Positions 7,807 to 17,379 of a stretch of 53,290 bases of DNA are shown here, in pieces. How positions within the stretch are numbered: position 1 is the first letter of the stretch; each line of letters starts with the position of its first letter. This DNA comes from Hylemonella gracilis str. Niagara R. GTDB taxonomy: Bacteria; Pseudomonadota; Gammaproteobacteria; Burkholderiales; Burkholderiaceae_C. The notes below the pieces were generated by a model. It saw only the letters and a program-made list of their open reading frames with translations. It had not been told where the DNA came from and did no database searches. A program made the translations under genes and the position numbers. The stretch is taken from NCBI RefSeq assembly GCF_000600295.1, contig NZ_JEMG01000001.1:2042746-2096035 (forward strand), written 5' to 3'.

Positions 7807-9354
7807 TCAGGACGAGCAGCTGATTTCAATGGAGGAAGCCCAGTCGGGTGGGAAACCAGCCTCGGCCTCGAAGCCAGGGTGTTCGTCAAAAGGGCGTTCC
7901 AACAGCGTGAGTAGGCGGGCGACGCCGGTGTAGTCCTTGTCACGCGCCTGACGGATGGCTTGTTCACCCAGCCAGTTGCGCAGCACGAACTTGGGGTTGA
8001 CGCGCAGCATCAGGTTGGCGCTGTCTTGCGCGTTTTCCTGTGACAGGCGTGCTTCGTAGCGGCGCAGCCAAGCGTCGAAGGCTGTGGTGTCGATGAAGAG
8101 ATCGCGCAGGTTTTGCGCACCCGCCGAGCCGGGCTTGTCGGTCGCGCTGTCCGCGACATGACGGCTGAGGCGTCGCCAGAAAATCGTGTAGTCCGTGCGT
8201 TCCTGGGCCAGCACGCGCAAGGTGGCTTCCAGCAGTGCCCGGTCGTCCGCCTGCTCCGTGCGCAGGCCGAGCTTGGCGCGGTAACGGGCGTCGAGTTCCA
8301 GCGGGAAGCGCTCGCGGTAGACGTCCACGGCGGCTTGGGCCAGGGTTTCGTCCTCGATCAGCGGCAGCAGCGCCTGGGCCAGCGCATGCAGGTTCCAGTA
8401 AGCGACGTTGGGCTGGCGTGCATAGGCGTAACGGCCCGCCGTATCGCTGTGGTTGCAGATGTGGCCCGGGTCGTAACCGTCGAGGAACTGGTAGGGGCCG
8501 TAGTCCAGGGTCAGGCCCAGGATGCTCATATTGTCCGTGTTCATCACGCCGTGGCAGAAGCCCACCGCCTGCCAGTGCCCGAGCAGCACCGCCGTGCGTT
8601 CGCTCACGGCGGCCAGCAGGGCAGCGTAGGCATTGCCCTGGTAGGCGTCGGTCGTCCGGCACTCAGGGTAATACCGCTCGATCACGTAGTCGGCCAGCAC
8701 GCGCAGTTCATCGATCTGTTCGCGCGCGGCGAAATGCTCGAAGTGGCCGAAGCGGATGAAGCTCGGCGCCACGCGGGTGACGACGGCGGCGATCTCGATG
8801 GTTTCGCGGCGCACCGGCGCGTCCGAACCCGTGACGCAGAGCGCGCGCGTGGTCGGCACGCCGAGCGCGTGCATGGCTTCGCTGGCGAGGAATTCGCGTA
8901 TGGACGAGCGCAGCACGGCCCGGCCGTCGCCCATGCGCGAATAGGGCGTGCGGCCCGCGCCCTTGAGCTGGATTTCCAGTCCGTTTTCCGTTTCACCCAG
9001 CACCTCACCCAGAAGCAATGCGCGCCCATCGCCCAACTGCCCGGCCCATACGCCGAACTGGTGGCCGCTGTACACCGTGGCCACGGGGGCGCTGCCGGCC
9101 AGGGGCGCGTTGCCGCTCAGCGCGGCCAGCAGTTCTGAGGATGCGGTCCAGTCGGGTGTCAGGCCCAGCAAGTCTCCGACGGCGCGACTCTGACCTACCC
9201 AGTACGGCGGGTGGGACGTGGGCAAAGGCTGGGGCGCCAGCGCGGTCGCATAGGCTGCGCCCAGTCGGGCGTAGCGGTTGATCCAACGCAGGCCCGTCTG
9301 CACCGGTGCAGTGTCGCCCTGGGCAGGGGTGGCGGTGTCGAGAACGGCGGACAT
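7807..9354 (-). CDS. selO: Protein adenylyltransferase SelO (YdiU family)
   Basis: A 515-aa pseudokinase-fold enzyme that transfers AMP to protein hydroxyl side chains. Diagnostic segments are [38 protein letters not shown], the metal-binding [13 protein letters not shown] and [10 protein letters not shown], and the C-terminal ISCSS. The position occupied by selenocysteine in some homologues is an ordinary Cys (TGC) here. It is slightly longer than E. coli YdiU because of a longer N-terminus. It starts only 43 nt after the acr3 stop on the same strand, so arsenic-operon read-through into selO and msrB is possible; no strong terminator was seen between them. Confidence 0.95.
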   Translation of the reverse strand: MSAVLDTATPAQGDTAPVQTGLRWINRYARLGAAYATALAPQPLPTSHPPYWVGQSRAVGDLLGLTPDWTASSELLAALSGNAPLAGSAPVATVYSGHQFGVWAGQLGDGRALLLGEVLGETENGLEIQLKGAGRTPYSRMGDGRAVLRSSIREFLASEAMHALGVPTTRALCVTGSDAPVRRETIEIAAVVTRVAPSFIRFGHFEHFAAREQIDELRVLADYVIERYYPECRTTDAYQGNAYAALLAAVSERTAVLLGHWQAVGFCHGVMNTDNMSILGLTLDYGPYQFLDGYDPGHICNHSDTAGRYAYARQPNVAYWNLHALAQALLPLIEDETLAQAAVDVYRERFPLELDARYRAKLGLRTEQADDRALLEATLRVLAQERTDYTIFWRRLSRHVADSATDKPGSAGAQNLRDLFIDTTAFDAWLRRYEARLSQENAQDSANLMLRVNPKFVLRNWLGEQAIRQARDKDYTGVARLLTLLERPFDEHPGFEAEAGFPPDWASSIEISCSS

Positions 9355-9397
9355 GTGCGCATTGTCTCGCAGCGTGCCCGCCCCTGGCCGGGTGAGG

Positions 9398-10441
9398 TTA
9401 TGACGCGGCGCCGCGCTCGTACCAAGCCTTGCTGCGGTTGACCACGCGCACCACCAGCAGCATCACCGGCACCTCGATCAGCACGCCCACCACCGTGGCC
9501 AGCGCTGCGCCGGAGTCGAAGCCGAACAGGCTGATGGCGGCGGCCACGGCCAGCTCGAAGAAGTTGGACGCACCGATCAGCGCCGAGGGGCAGGCGATGG
9601 CGTGTTTTTCGCCCACGGCGCGGTTGAGGACATAGGCCAGCGCCGAATTGAAGAAGACCTGGATCAGGATGGGCACGGCCAGCAGGGCGATGATCAGCGG
9701 CTGGCGCAGGATGGCCTCACCCTGGAAGGCGAACAGCAGCACCAGCGTGAGCAGCAGGGCCACCATCGACCACGGGCCGATCATCCGCATGGCGGCGTCG
9801 AATGCGGCCGGTCCGCGCGCCAGCAGCGCACGCCGCCAGAGCTGGGCGATGAGCAGCGGCACCACGATGTAGAGCAGCACGGAAATGAACAGCGTGTCCC
9901 AGGGTACGGTGATGGACGCCAGGCCGAGCAAGAGCGCCACCAGCGGCGCGAAGGCCACCAGCATGATGCCGTCGTTGAGCGCGACCTGCGTCAGCGTGAA
10001 CAGTGGGTTGCCGCCGGTCAGGCGGCTCCAGACGAAGACCATGGCCGTGCAGGGCGCGGCCGCCAGCAGGATCAGCCCCGCGATGTAGCTGTCGATCTGG
10101 TCGGCGGGCAGCCAGGGGGCGAACAGCTCGCGGATGAACAGCCATCCCAGCAGCGCCATCGAAAAAGGCTTGACCAGCCAGTTCACGAAGAGCGTCACAC
10201 CCATGCCGCGCCAGTGCGAGCGCACCTCGCGCAGCGCGCCGAAGTCCACCTTGACCAGCATGGGGATGATCATCACCCAGATCAGCAGGCCCACGGGCAG
10301 GTTGACCTGCGCAATTTCCATGCGGCCGACGGCCTGGAACAGCTCGGGTTGCCATAGTCCCAGCGCCACACCGACCACGATGCACAGGGCCACCCACAAG
10401 GTCAGGTAGCGCTCGAACAGGTTCATCTCTGTTTTTTTCAT
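9398..10441 (-). CDS. acr3: Arsenite efflux permease, Acr3 family
   Basis: A 347-aa protein with ten predicted membrane helices. Motifs [15 protein letters not shown] (the functionally important membrane Cys) and [14 protein letters not shown] are those of the BASS-family Acr3 arsenite/H+ antiporter. This is not ArsB. The stop of the second arsC lies one base before this start, so the genes are translationally linked. A second ATG five codons in is an alternative start. It is the efflux step of the operon. Confidence 0.95.
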   Translation of the reverse strand: MKKTEMNLFERYLTLWVALCIVVGVALGLWQPELFQAVGRMEIAQVNLPVGLLIWVMIIPMLVKVDFGALREVRSHWRGMGVTLFVNWLVKPFSMALLGWLFIRELFAPWLPADQIDSYIAGLILLAAAPCTAMVFVWSRLTGGNPLFTLTQVALNDGIMLVAFAPLVALLLGLASITVPWDTLFISVLLYIVVPLLIAQLWRRALLARGPAAFDAAMRMIGPWSMVALLLTLVLLFAFQGEAILRQPLIIALLAVPILIQVFFNSALAYVLNRAVGEKHAIACPSALIGASNFFELAVAAAISLFGFDSGAALATVVGVLIEVPVMLLVVRVVNRSKAWYERGAAS

Positions 10442-10442
10442 G

Positions 10443-10931
10443 TCAGCTCTTTTCGATGGCTTCCAGCGCCATCTGCAGTTCCGCGTTGCTCATGGTGTCG
10501 AACTGGAGTTGCGCCAGCTGCAGCATGCGGTAGCCGATGGCCTGCCGCGTCAGCTCGAAGGCCGCGCGCTTCTGATCCTCGGGCGCCTTGGACGGGTCGG
10601 CGTAGCCCCAGTGCACCTGCACCGGGCTGCCCGGCCAGTAGGGGCAGGGCTCGGCCGCGGCCTGGTCGCAGACGGTGATGACCACCCGCATGGGCGGCGC
10701 GTCGGGATGGGCGAATTCGTCCCAGGTCTTGGAGCGAAACCCCGTGGTGTCCACGCCGGCCTGGGCCAGCACTGCCAAGGCATGGGGGTTGACGCGGCCG
10801 CTGGGTGTGCTGCCGGCGCTGTGGGCTTGGATGCGCGAGCCGAGCCGGCCGGCCCAATGGTTCAGCATGCCTTCGGCGAGCACGCTGCGCGCCGAGTTGT
10901 GGGTGCAGAGGATGAGGACGTGGGTGTTCAT
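10443..10931 (-). CDS. arsC: Arsenate reductase, low-molecular-weight phosphatase family (second copy)
   Basis: A 162-aa protein with the CX5R P-loop CTHNSAR (Cys9) and a later TVCDQA motif. It reduces arsenate to arsenite for export by Acr3. The C-terminus extends about 20 residues past the usual LMW-PTP core. It begins one base after the stop of the first arsC. The two ArsCs differ clearly in sequence (CTHNSAR versus CTGNSAR), so this is not a recent duplication. The electron donor (thioredoxin or glutaredoxin/mycothiol type) cannot be settled by eye. Confidence 0.92.
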   Translation of the reverse strand: MNTHVLILCTHNSARSVLAEGMLNHWAGRLGSRIQAHSAGSTPSGRVNPHALAVLAQAGVDTTGFRSKTWDEFAHPDAPPMRVVITVCDQAAAEPCPYWPGSPVQVHWGYADPSKAPEDQKRAAFELTRQAIGYRMLQLAQLQFDTMSNAELQMALEAIEKS

Positions 10932-10932
10932 G

Positions 10933-11442
10933 TCAGGCGACCTCCTGCGCGGGGGCGCCGATGGCCCGCACCTGCTGCTGGATCGCCAGGCGATCCAGCT
11001 TGTCCAGGGGCAAGGCCAGCATCAGCTCAATGCGCCGTTTCATGGTCACGAAGGCCGCGCGGAAAGCGCGCTCTTGCGCTTCCTCGTTGCCTTGCACCGC
11101 CGCCGGGTCGGGCAGGCCCCAGTGCGCCGACACCGGCTGCCCGGGCCAGACCGGGCAGACTTCGCCAGCCGCCTGGTCACAGACCGTGAACACGAAGTCC
11201 ATGACAGGGGCGCCAGGCTGGGCAAATTCCTCCCAGCTTTTGCTGCGGTAGCCCTCGGTCGCCATGCGATGCGCGGCCAGTGTTTGGAGGGTCAGCGGAT
11301 GCACCACGCCCTTGGGATGGCTGCCGGCGGAATAGGCCTTGAAACGGCCTCGCCCCATTTCATTGAGGAGGCCTTCGGCCAGGATGGAGCGGGCCGAATT
11401 GCCGGTGCAGATGAAGAGCACGTTGTAGGTTTTCTCGATCAT
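10933..11442 (-). CDS. arsC: Arsenate reductase, low-molecular-weight phosphatase family (first copy)
   Basis: A 169-aa protein with the P-loop CTGNSARS (Cys12), KSWEEFA and FTVCDQAAGE, all typical of LMW-PTP-like arsenate reductases of the ArsC/ArsH-associated proteobacterial type. It is followed one base later by the second arsC and starts 10 bases after the arsI stop. Confidence 0.93.
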   Translation of the reverse strand: MIEKTYNVLFICTGNSARSILAEGLLNEMGRGRFKAYSAGSHPKGVVHPLTLQTLAAHRMATEGYRSKSWEEFAQPGAPVMDFVFTVCDQAAGEVCPVWPGQPVSAHWGLPDPAAVQGNEEAQERAFRAAFVTMKRRIELMLALPLDKLDRLAIQQQVRAIGAPAQEVA

Positions 11443-11452
11443 GGTGCAGGCC

Positions 11453-11953
11453 TCAGCAGCAGGACGACGTGGACTTGACCGCGATGCCCACAGGCTTGCC
11501 GCGTGGCGTGGCCTGTGCCGTGGGCGGGCAGCAGGCGGTGGCCTGGGTTGTGGTCCGGGTTGTGGCCGCGCCGGCGGTCTCGCTGAAGGTGGGAATGTGG
11601 TCCAGGGTGTGGAACTGCTCCCAGGCCAGGCCTTGCGGATCGGTCAACCAGTACTTGTCGCTGCGGGCGTAGCAGCAGGTGGTTTCGCCTTCGTCGTGCA
11701 TGGCCAATTCCGCCTGCTCTGCCCGGTGCTTCAGCGCATGCAGTTCCTCGTCCGACTCGACCTGGAAGCCCAGATGATCCAGGCCCGTTTGCGCACCGCG
11801 CGTGGAGATGGCGAAGTTGACCGGCGGGTCCTGCAACATCCATTTGGCGTAGTCGCTCTCGGTGCGTGCCGGGGCGAGTCCGAACAAGGCGCTGTAGAAG
11901 GCGATGTTCTGGTCCAGGTTCTGGACATGCAGGTGGACGTGGAAGCGTTTCAT
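11453..11953 (-). CDS. arsI: ArsI-type organoarsenical C-As lyase (VOC dioxygenase)
   Basis: A 166-aa vicinal-oxygen-chelate protein. The hallmark TTCCYARSDKYW gives the adjacent cysteines (Cys93, Cys94) that bind trivalent methylarsenite or aromatic arsenicals in ArsI, which then cleaves the C-As bond using Fe(II) and O2. His residues in the first strand (HVHLHV) and GLDHLGFQ fit the metal site. A low-complexity tail adds two more CC pairs (ACCPP and the terminal SSCC), a possible extra arsenical-binding tail. CadI-type cadmium-induced proteins are close relatives, but the operon supports ArsI. No arsM methyltransferase is in the window, so the substrate would have to come from outside or another locus. 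Confidence 0.88.
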   Translation of the reverse strand: MKRFHVHLHVQNLDQNIAFYSALFGLAPARTESDYAKWMLQDPPVNFAISTRGAQTGLDHLGFQVESDEELHALKHRAEQAELAMHDEGETTCCYARSDKYWLTDPQGLAWEQFHTLDHIPTFSETAGAATTRTTTQATACCPPTAQATPRGKPVGIAVKSTSSCC

Positions 11954-12031
11954 GGGATCTCCTTGGAACGTAGGGGAGGGTGGGTGCTCAGAACGGGTGC
12001 CAAGAACAATGGACCGTCAGGGACTGATGCG

Positions 12032-12526
12032 TCAGAGTGGTTTCGACAGGCAACTGGCAGAGGCAGGGCAGAGCTTCGCGAACTGGGGCGCGGCCCGCAG
12101 GCCGTCCGGCAGCGTGGCGCGGTCGGTGTCGCGGTAGCCCAGCGCGCGGAAGAAGTCGGCTGCGGTTTCGGTCAGCAGCACGAGACGGCGCAGCCCGAGG
12201 CCGCGTGCCTGAGCCTCCTGTGCGCGCACCAGTTCGCGCGCCAGGCCTTGCCCGCGATGCTCTGGCATCACGAGCAGGGAGCGCAGCAGGCCGTCGCCAT
12301 GGTGTGGCTCCAGACCGGCGATGGCGATCCAGGGCGCGGGGCGCTCTCTTGGCGACAGGTTCGACGTTCCTGCGGCGTCCGACGCGCGCAGCCCTAGAAA
12401 CAATGACATGGACGCAGGCGACAGGTCCGCGTAGGGCAGGCCGGCCTGCGCCAGCAGGGCCTGGACGGCGGGGTGGTCCTGTGCGGTCAGCGTCAGCGCA
12501 GTGGGGGCGGGGGGAGTAACAGCCAT
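12032..12526 (-). CDS. arsN2: ArsN2-type GNAT acetyltransferase
   Basis: A GNAT-fold protein of 164 aa with the acetyl-CoA loop RGQGLARELV and the ending FAKLCPASASC, which I recognise from arsenic-operon ArsN2 proteins. The ArsN family is linked to resistance to organoarsenical antibiotics; the ArsN2 substrate is not established here. I prefer ATG 12526 because AGG lies 6 nt upstream of it; the ATG at 12532 overlaps that AGG. It lies between arsR and arsI with a 78-nt gap to arsI. Confidence 0.8.
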   Translation of the reverse strand: MAVTPPAPTALTLTAQDHPAVQALLAQAGLPYADLSPASMSLFLGLRASDAAGTSNLSPRERPAPWIAIAGLEPHHGDGLLRSLLVMPEHRGQGLARELVRAQEAQARGLGLRRLVLLTETAADFFRALGYRDTDRATLPDGLRAAPQFAKLCPASASCLSKPL

Positions 12527-12543
12527 GTTCATCCTGGGTGGGC

Positions 12544-12930
12544 TCAGCAGCAGACGGTTTTGCGCCCACCCTTGGAGGTGCCTGCGGCCTTGCCCGTAGG
12601 TGCGACATCACAGGCCGCGCCCTGACAGCAGTGCTCGGTCAGGTAGTCCAGCAGGCTGTTCATGCGGGCGAAGTCGGCCCGATAGACCAGGTGCCGTCCG
12701 TCCGGCTCACTGCTGACCAAACCGGCATGCAGCAAGGCCTTGAGATGGAAGGACAGGGCGCTGGGCGCAATGTCGAGCGTGGCGGTCAGTACGCCGGGCG
12801 TGAGCCCTTGCGGGCCGGCCACCACCAGGGCGCGAAAGACGCGCAGGCGCTGGGCTTGCGCCAGTGCGGACAGGGCGGTGACGGCATGGTCTTCGCCGAG
12901 CGGGGAGGGGCTTGCCTTTTCCTTTTTCAT
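12544..12930 (-). CDS. arsR: ArsR-family arsenite-responsive repressor
   Basis: A 128-aa winged-helix protein. The recognition helix region reads SALSFHLKALLHAGLV. Cys101 and Cys102 (HCCQGAAC) with Cys107 form a C-terminal arsenite-binding triad, resembling the Acidithiobacillus-type ArsR rather than the E. coli CVC helix site. Two more Cys end the protein (Cys127, Cys128). It is the first gene of the operon and should repress it until As(III) binds. The upstream palindrome at 12933-12956 is the likely operator. Confidence 0.93.
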   Translation of the reverse strand: MKKEKASPSPLGEDHAVTALSALAQAQRLRVFRALVVAGPQGLTPGVLTATLDIAPSALSFHLKALLHAGLVSSEPDGRHLVYRADFARMNSLLDYLTEHCCQGAACDVAPTGKAAGTSKGGRKTVCC

Positions 12931-12932
12931 CG

Positions 12933-12956
12933 TTCAATGATACTTGAATTATTGAA
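12933..12956. promoter_or_regulatory. Candidate ArsR operator
   Basis: TTCAAT (12933-12938) and ATTGAA (12951-12956) form an inverted repeat starting 3 bp upstream of the arsR start codon, in an AT-rich island inside GC-rich DNA. TTGAA half-sites are common in proteobacterial ars operators. Confidence 0.6.
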
Positions 12957-13124
12957 ACGATCAAGCGAGCGGCCAATAACGGCCCGATGGCCATGGCCCA
13001 GGCAGCGGTGCGTGCCCGGCTTGTCCCGCGAGGGACCGGCCCGGGTGTTTCCCCATGTGGTGGCCGCATGGGCTTGCGGGATACTGGCGCGCAACATCGC
13101 GCCCACAAGAACAGGAGACCGTCC

Positions 13125-14771
13125 ATGCTCGGATTGATGCAGACCCAGCCTTTGCTGATTTCTTCCCTGATCGACTTCGCCGAACGCCACCATGGCGATG
13201 GCGAGATCGTCTCCCGCCGGGTGGAGGGTGACATCCACCGCTACAGCTGGGCTGACGTGGCGCGGCGTTCCCGCCAGTTGGCTGGTGCCCTCGACGCTGC
13301 CCAGCTCAAGCTCGGCGACCGCGTGGGCACCCTGGCCTGGAATGGCTACCGGCATCTGGAACTGTACTTCGGCGTCAGCGGCTCGGGCCGCGTTCTGCAC
13401 ACCATCAACCCACGCCTGCACCCCGAGCAGATCGCCTGGATCGTCAACCACGCCGAAGACCAGGTGCTGTGCTTCGACCTGACCTTCCTGCCCCTGATCC
13501 AGGCCGTGCATGCGAAGTGCCCGACGGTGAAGCAGTGGGTGGCCTTGTGCGAGGCCGACAAACTGCCCGCCGACACCGGCATTTCCGGACTGGCGAGCTA
13601 CGAAGCCTGGATCGCGAAGCAGCCCACGCGGTACCGCTGGCCGGAACTGGACGAAAACACCGCGTCCAGCATCTGCTACACCAGCGGCACCACGGGCAAC
13701 CCCAAGGGCGCGCTCTACAGCCACCGCTCCACCATCCTGCACGCCTACGCGGCGGCCTTGCCGGATGTGATGTGCCTGAGCGCGCGTGACAGCGTGCTGC
13801 CCGTGGTGCCCATGTTCCATGTCAATGCCTGGGGTATCCCGTACTCGGCGGCACTCACGGGCTGCAAGCTGGTGCTGCCTGGCCCGGCGCTGGACGGCAA
13901 GTCGCTCTACGAACTGATGGAAGCGGAGCGGGTGAGCTACGCGGCCGGCGTGCCCACCATCTGGCAGATGCTGCTGGGCCACGTCAAGACAAACAATTTG
14001 AAGTTCGGCAGCCTCAAACGCACGGTGATCGGCGGCGCGGCTTGCCCGCCCGCGATGATCGACACCTTCCGCGACGAGTTCGGCGTTGAGGTCCTGCACG
14101 CCTGGGGCATGACGGAGATGTCGCCGCTGGGCACCTTGTGCACGCTCAAGAACAAGCACCTCGCCATGCCCGCCGAGGCGCAGAAGAAGATCCGGCTCAA
14201 GCAGGGCCGCACCATCTTCGGCATGGACATGAAGATCGTCGGCGGCGACGGCCAGGACCTGCCCTGGGACGGCAAGACCTATGGGGACCTGCTGGTGCGT
14301 GGCCCCTGGGTGGTGCGCGGGTATTTCAAAGGGGAGGGCGGCAACCCCCTGGTTCAGGACGCGCAAGGCCGCAGCTGGTTCCCCACCGGCGATGTGGCGA
14401 CCATCGATGCGGATGGCTACATGCAGATCACGGACCGCAGCAAGGACGTGATCAAGTCCGGTGGCGAATGGATCAGTTCCATCGACATCGAGAACATCGC
14501 CATGGCCCATCCGGCGGTGGCCCTGGCCGCCTGCGTGGGCATGAAGCACCCGAAATGGGACGAGCGTCCCGTGGTCGTCGTGGTCAAGAAGCCGGGCGCG
14601 GAACTCACGCGCGAGGCGCTGCTCACCTTCTACGCCGACAAGACCGTGGCCAAGTGGCAGATTCCCGACGATGTGATTTTCGTCGAGGCCATTCCCCTGG
14701 GTGCCACCGGCAAGATGCTCAAGACCCGGCTGCGTGAGCAGTTGAAGGACTACAAGCTGCCGGGTCTTTGA
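13125..14771 (+). CDS. Fatty-acyl-CoA synthetase (AMP-forming)
   Basis: A 548-aa ANL-superfamily ligase that activates a carboxylic acid to its CoA thioester through an acyl-adenylate. Motifs in order are [11 protein letters not shown] (P-loop), [12 protein letters not shown] (A5), [16 protein letters not shown] and [14 protein letters not shown] (hinge), and [14 protein letters not shown] (catalytic Lys near the C-terminus). ATG 13125 is chosen because AGGAGA lies 7 nt upstream; the open frame extends 46 codons further but has no better site. It precedes the Liv-type transporter on the same strand, suggesting that the importer brings in an acid or amino acid that is handled as a CoA ester. 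Chain-length specificity cannot be read from sequence by eye. Confidence 0.93.
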   Translation: MLGLMQTQPLLISSLIDFAERHHGDGEIVSRRVEGDIHRYSWADVARRSRQLAGALDAAQLKLGDRVGTLAWNGYRHLELYFGVSGSGRVLHTINPRLHPEQIAWIVNHAEDQVLCFDLTFLPLIQAVHAKCPTVKQWVALCEADKLPADTGISGLASYEAWIAKQPTRYRWPELDENTASSICYTSGTTGNPKGALYSHRSTILHAYAAALPDVMCLSARDSVLPVVPMFHVNAWGIPYSAALTGCKLVLPGPALDGKSLYELMEAERVSYAAGVPTIWQMLLGHVKTNNLKFGSLKRTVIGGAACPPAMIDTFRDEFGVEVLHAWGMTEMSPLGTLCTLKNKHLAMPAEAQKKIRLKQGRTIFGMDMKIVGGDGQDLPWDGKTYGDLLVRGPWVVRGYFKGEGGNPLVQDAQGRSWFPTGDVATIDADGYMQITDRSKDVIKSGGEWISSIDIENIAMAHPAVALAACVGMKHPKWDERPVVVVVKKPGAELTREALLTFYADKTVAKWQIPDDVIFVEAIPLGATGKMLKTRLREQLKDYKLPGL

Positions 14772-14799
14772 CGCCTCGCCTACCGCGCGCGCCGCCCCG

Positions 14800-14817
14800 G
14801 CGTCACCTGGGTGACGC
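14800..14817. other. Perfect palindrome between acyl-CoA synthetase and ABC substrate-binding gene
   Basis: GCGTCACC-TG-GGTGACGC is a perfect 8-bp inverted repeat with a 2-nt centre, about 150 nt upstream of the substrate-binding protein gene. It could be an operator or a hairpin; no T-run follows. A second hairpin, GAGGCC/GGCCTC (14902-14919), has an A-run on its left side and would be terminator-like only on the minus strand. Confidence 0.4.
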
Positions 14818-14967
14818 GCGCGGACCCTGTTACGGGGATTCCCTAGAGCGCGCCCCTGTCCGGCCTTGTTACGCTGACCCGGGTTCGACAAAAAACACAA
14901 AGAGGCCGCATCAGGCCTCACAGGTAGCCCCCGCCACGGGGATGACATCCACGAACAGGAGACAACC

Positions 14968-16230
14968 ATGAAGCGTGTGTACAAACTCGGCTCGGCGCTC
15001 GGCGGTTACGCCGCGTCGGCCGTTCTGCTGGCCGGCCTGGGCATCTCGGCCGCCTCGGCGCAAACCCAGGGCCAGACGGTCAAGATCGCCTGGATCGACC
15101 CGCTGTCCGGCCTGATGGCGCCGGTGGGCAGCAACCAGCTGCGCAGTTTTCAATTCTTCGGCGAGAAATTCAGCGGCGCAGGCAATCCGGCCGGCGTGAA
15201 GTTCGAGGTCATCGGCCTCGACAACAAGCTCAGCCCGCAGGAGAGCGTGAACCAGCTCAAGGCTGCGATTGACCAGGGCGTGCGGTACATCACCCAGGGC
15301 AATGGCACCTCGGTGGCCGTGGCCTTGATTGACGCGATCGCCAAGCACAACGAACGCAATCCCGGCCAGGAGGTGGTGTTCCTCAACCACTCGGCCATCG
15401 ACCCTGACCTCACCGGCGTCAAGTGCAACTACTGGCATTTCCGCTTCGACGCGGACACGTCCATGAAGATGGGCGCGATGACCAGCTTCATCAAGGACCA
15501 GAAGGACGTGAAGAAGGTCTACCTGATGAACCAGAATTACGCCCACGGGCACCAGGTGGCGAAGTACGCCAAGGACCTGCTGGCCGAGAAGCGTCCCGAC
15601 GTGCAGATCGTTGGCGAGGACCTGACGCCGCTGGCCCAGGTGCGTGACTTCTCGCCCTACATCGCCAAGATCAATGCGTCTGGCGCCGACACCGTGATCA
15701 CGGGCAACTGGGGTTCCGACCTGTCGCTGCTGGTCAAGGCCGCGATCGAGGGGGGCTACAACGGCAAGTTCTACACCTACTACGCCGGTGTGACCGGCAC
15801 GCCCACGGCCCTGGGCAGTGGCGGCGCGGGCAAGGTCTACCAAGTCTCCTACAACACCTATTACATGGGCGGCGACTATGAGAAGTGGCAGCAGGAGTAC
15901 AAGGAAAAGTTCAAGGACGACTATTACACCGGCTCGGTCTACCACATCTTCCGCGCGCTCGGTGAAGCCATGGCCAAGGCGAAGTCGACCGACCCGGTGA
16001 AGGTGGCCAAGGCACTCGAGGGCTTGAAGTTCAAGAGCTACAACGGCGACGTCGAGATGCGCGCCACGGACCACCAGCTCCAGCAGCCCTTGTTCATCAC
16101 GGTCTGGCAAAAAGCGGACAAGAAGTACAAGCACACCGCTGAGGCCACGGACATGACTTTTGCGCCCGTGCGCGAGTTCACGGTGGCCCAGACCAGCACG
16201 CCCACGGTGTGCCAGATGCAGCGTCCTTGA
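14968..16230 (+). CDS. Branched-chain amino acid-type ABC transporter, periplasmic substrate-binding protein
   Basis: A 420-aa LivJ/LivK-like protein (Peripla_BP_6). The signal peptide runs to about residue 32 (SAASA/Q). The mature protein begins VKIAWIDPLSGLMA, the usual first strand of the family, and contains GADTVITGNWGSDL. The start has AGGAGA upstream. It is the first gene of the importer and is separated from the permeases by a strong hairpin, which would allow higher expression. Substrate could be a branched-chain amino acid, amide or organic acid; the adjacent acyl-CoA synthetase argues for the latter, but this is inference. Confidence 0.93.
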   Translation: MKRVYKLGSALGGYAASAVLLAGLGISAASAQTQGQTVKIAWIDPLSGLMAPVGSNQLRSFQFFGEKFSGAGNPAGVKFEVIGLDNKLSPQESVNQLKAAIDQGVRYITQGNGTSVAVALIDAIAKHNERNPGQEVVFLNHSAIDPDLTGVKCNYWHFRFDADTSMKMGAMTSFIKDQKDVKKVYLMNQNYAHGHQVAKYAKDLLAEKRPDVQIVGEDLTPLAQVRDFSPYIAKINASGADTVITGNWGSDLSLLVKAAIEGGYNGKFYTYYAGVTGTPTALGSGGAGKVYQVSYNTYYMGGDYEKWQQEYKEKFKDDYYTGSVYHIFRALGEAMAKAKSTDPVKVAKALEGLKFKSYNGDVEMRATDHQLQQPLFITVWQKADKKYKHTAEATDMTFAPVREFTVAQTSTPTVCQMQRP

Positions 16231-16255
16231 TGCGATGATTGCTTGATGGGTTCGC

Positions 16256-16293
16256 GGGCCCGGTCTTGCCTACGTGGGATCGGGCCCTTTCTT
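16256..16293 (+). terminator. Intra-operon terminator/attenuator hairpin
   Basis: GGGCCCG (16256-16262) pairs perfectly with CGGGCCC (16281-16287), followed by TTTCTT. It lies between the substrate-binding protein and the first permease, a common place for partial termination in ABC operons. Confidence 0.75.
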
Positions 16294-16337
16294 CGCCGGT
16301 TTGATGGTGATTTGCTGATTTACCGATACAGGACGCG

Positions 16338-17369
16338 ATGGAGTTCTTCCTCATCTCCATGCTCAACGGCCTGAGCTACGGGCTGTTGCTCTTCATGCTC
16401 AGTTCCGGCCTCACGCTGATCTTCAGCATGATGGGCGTGCTCAATTTCGCCCACGCGAGCTTTTACATGCTGGGCGCCTACCTGGGCTACACCGTGGCCC
16501 GTGACTACACGGGCTTCTGGCTGGGCCTGATCGTCGCGCCCCTGATGGTCGGTGCGCTGGGCGCTCTGTTCGAGCGGCTGGCCCTGCGCAAGGTGCACGC
16601 TTACGGGCATGTGCCCGAGCTGCTGATCACCTTCGGCCTGTCCTACATCATCCTGGAGCTGGTGCAGCTCATCTGGGGTCGGCTGCCGCTGGAGTTCCGG
16701 CCGCCCGAGCTGCTGCAGGGCCCGGCCTTCACCCTGGTGCATGACGCCGGCACGGACGCGCTGAGCGGCATGCACCTGGTCTGGGGCCGAGCTTCTGCGG
16801 AGGCCTGCGCGGTGGCGGCCTGTTCGCCGTTTCCCGCCACGCGCGGCTTCATGATGCTGGTGGCCTTGTTCATGCTGGTGGCGCTCTGGCTCTTGCTGAC
16901 CAAGAGCCGCATCGGCCTGGTCATCCGTGCCTCGCTCAGCCATCCCGAGATGGCGCAGGCCCTGGGCCACAACGTGCCTCGGGTCTTCATGCTGGTTTTC
17001 GGTGCGGGTGCGGCCCTGGCCGGTCTGGCCGGGGTCATCGGCGGCAGCACCTTCGTGACCGAGCCGGCCATGGCCGCCACGGTGGGCTCGGTGATCTTCG
17101 TGGTCGTGGTCGTGGGTGGCCTGGGGTCGCTCTCGGGTGCCTTCCTCGCCTCCGTGCTGATCGGCGTCATCCAGACTTTCGCCGTGGCCTTCGACTACTC
17201 ACTCATCCACCTGCTGCAGTGGCTGGGCATGGAACTGGGCGCGGCCGCGCGCAACAACTCCATCCTCAAGCTCACGCTGGCCCAGGTGGCGCCCATCCTG
17301 CCGTATCTTTTCCTGGTGCTGATCCTCATCTTCAGGCCCAAGGGCCTGTTGGGAACGCGCGACGAATGA
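16338..17369 (+). CDS. livH: Branched-chain amino acid-type ABC transporter permease (LivH)
   Basis: A 343-aa integral membrane protein. It starts MEFFLISMLNGLSYGLLLFM and contains FSMMGVLNFAHASFYMLGAY near residues 30-50, the diagnostic LivH block, and VVVGGLGSLSGAFLASVLIG. A longer loop with a Cys-containing stretch (about 150-170) separates helices. It pairs with LivM to form the membrane channel, and the gap to livM is 10 nt. Confidence 0.95.
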   Translation: MEFFLISMLNGLSYGLLLFMLSSGLTLIFSMMGVLNFAHASFYMLGAYLGYTVARDYTGFWLGLIVAPLMVGALGALFERLALRKVHAYGHVPELLITFGLSYIILELVQLIWGRLPLEFRPPELLQGPAFTLVHDAGTDALSGMHLVWGRASAEACAVAACSPFPATRGFMMLVALFMLVALWLLLTKSRIGLVIRASLSHPEMAQALGHNVPRVFMLVFGAGAALAGLAGVIGGSTFVTEPAMAATVGSVIFVVVVVGGLGSLSGAFLASVLIGVIQTFAVAFDYSLIHLLQWLGMELGAAARNNSILKLTLAQVAPILPYLFLVLILIFRPKGLLGTRDE

Positions 17370-17379
17370 GGACGACGCA

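Noticed and set aside
7807-7830. Possible selenocysteine in SelO
   Set aside because: The third-last codon is TGC (Cys), followed by two Ser codons and the stop; no UGA and no SECIS-like need.
14902-14919. Terminator-like hairpin GAGGCC/GGCCTC
   Set aside because: Its U-rich side serves only the minus strand, where no gene ends; on the plus strand it lacks a T-run.
14911-16134. 407-aa minus-strand frame
   Set aside because: Antisense of the substrate-binding protein gene, no start signal or motif.
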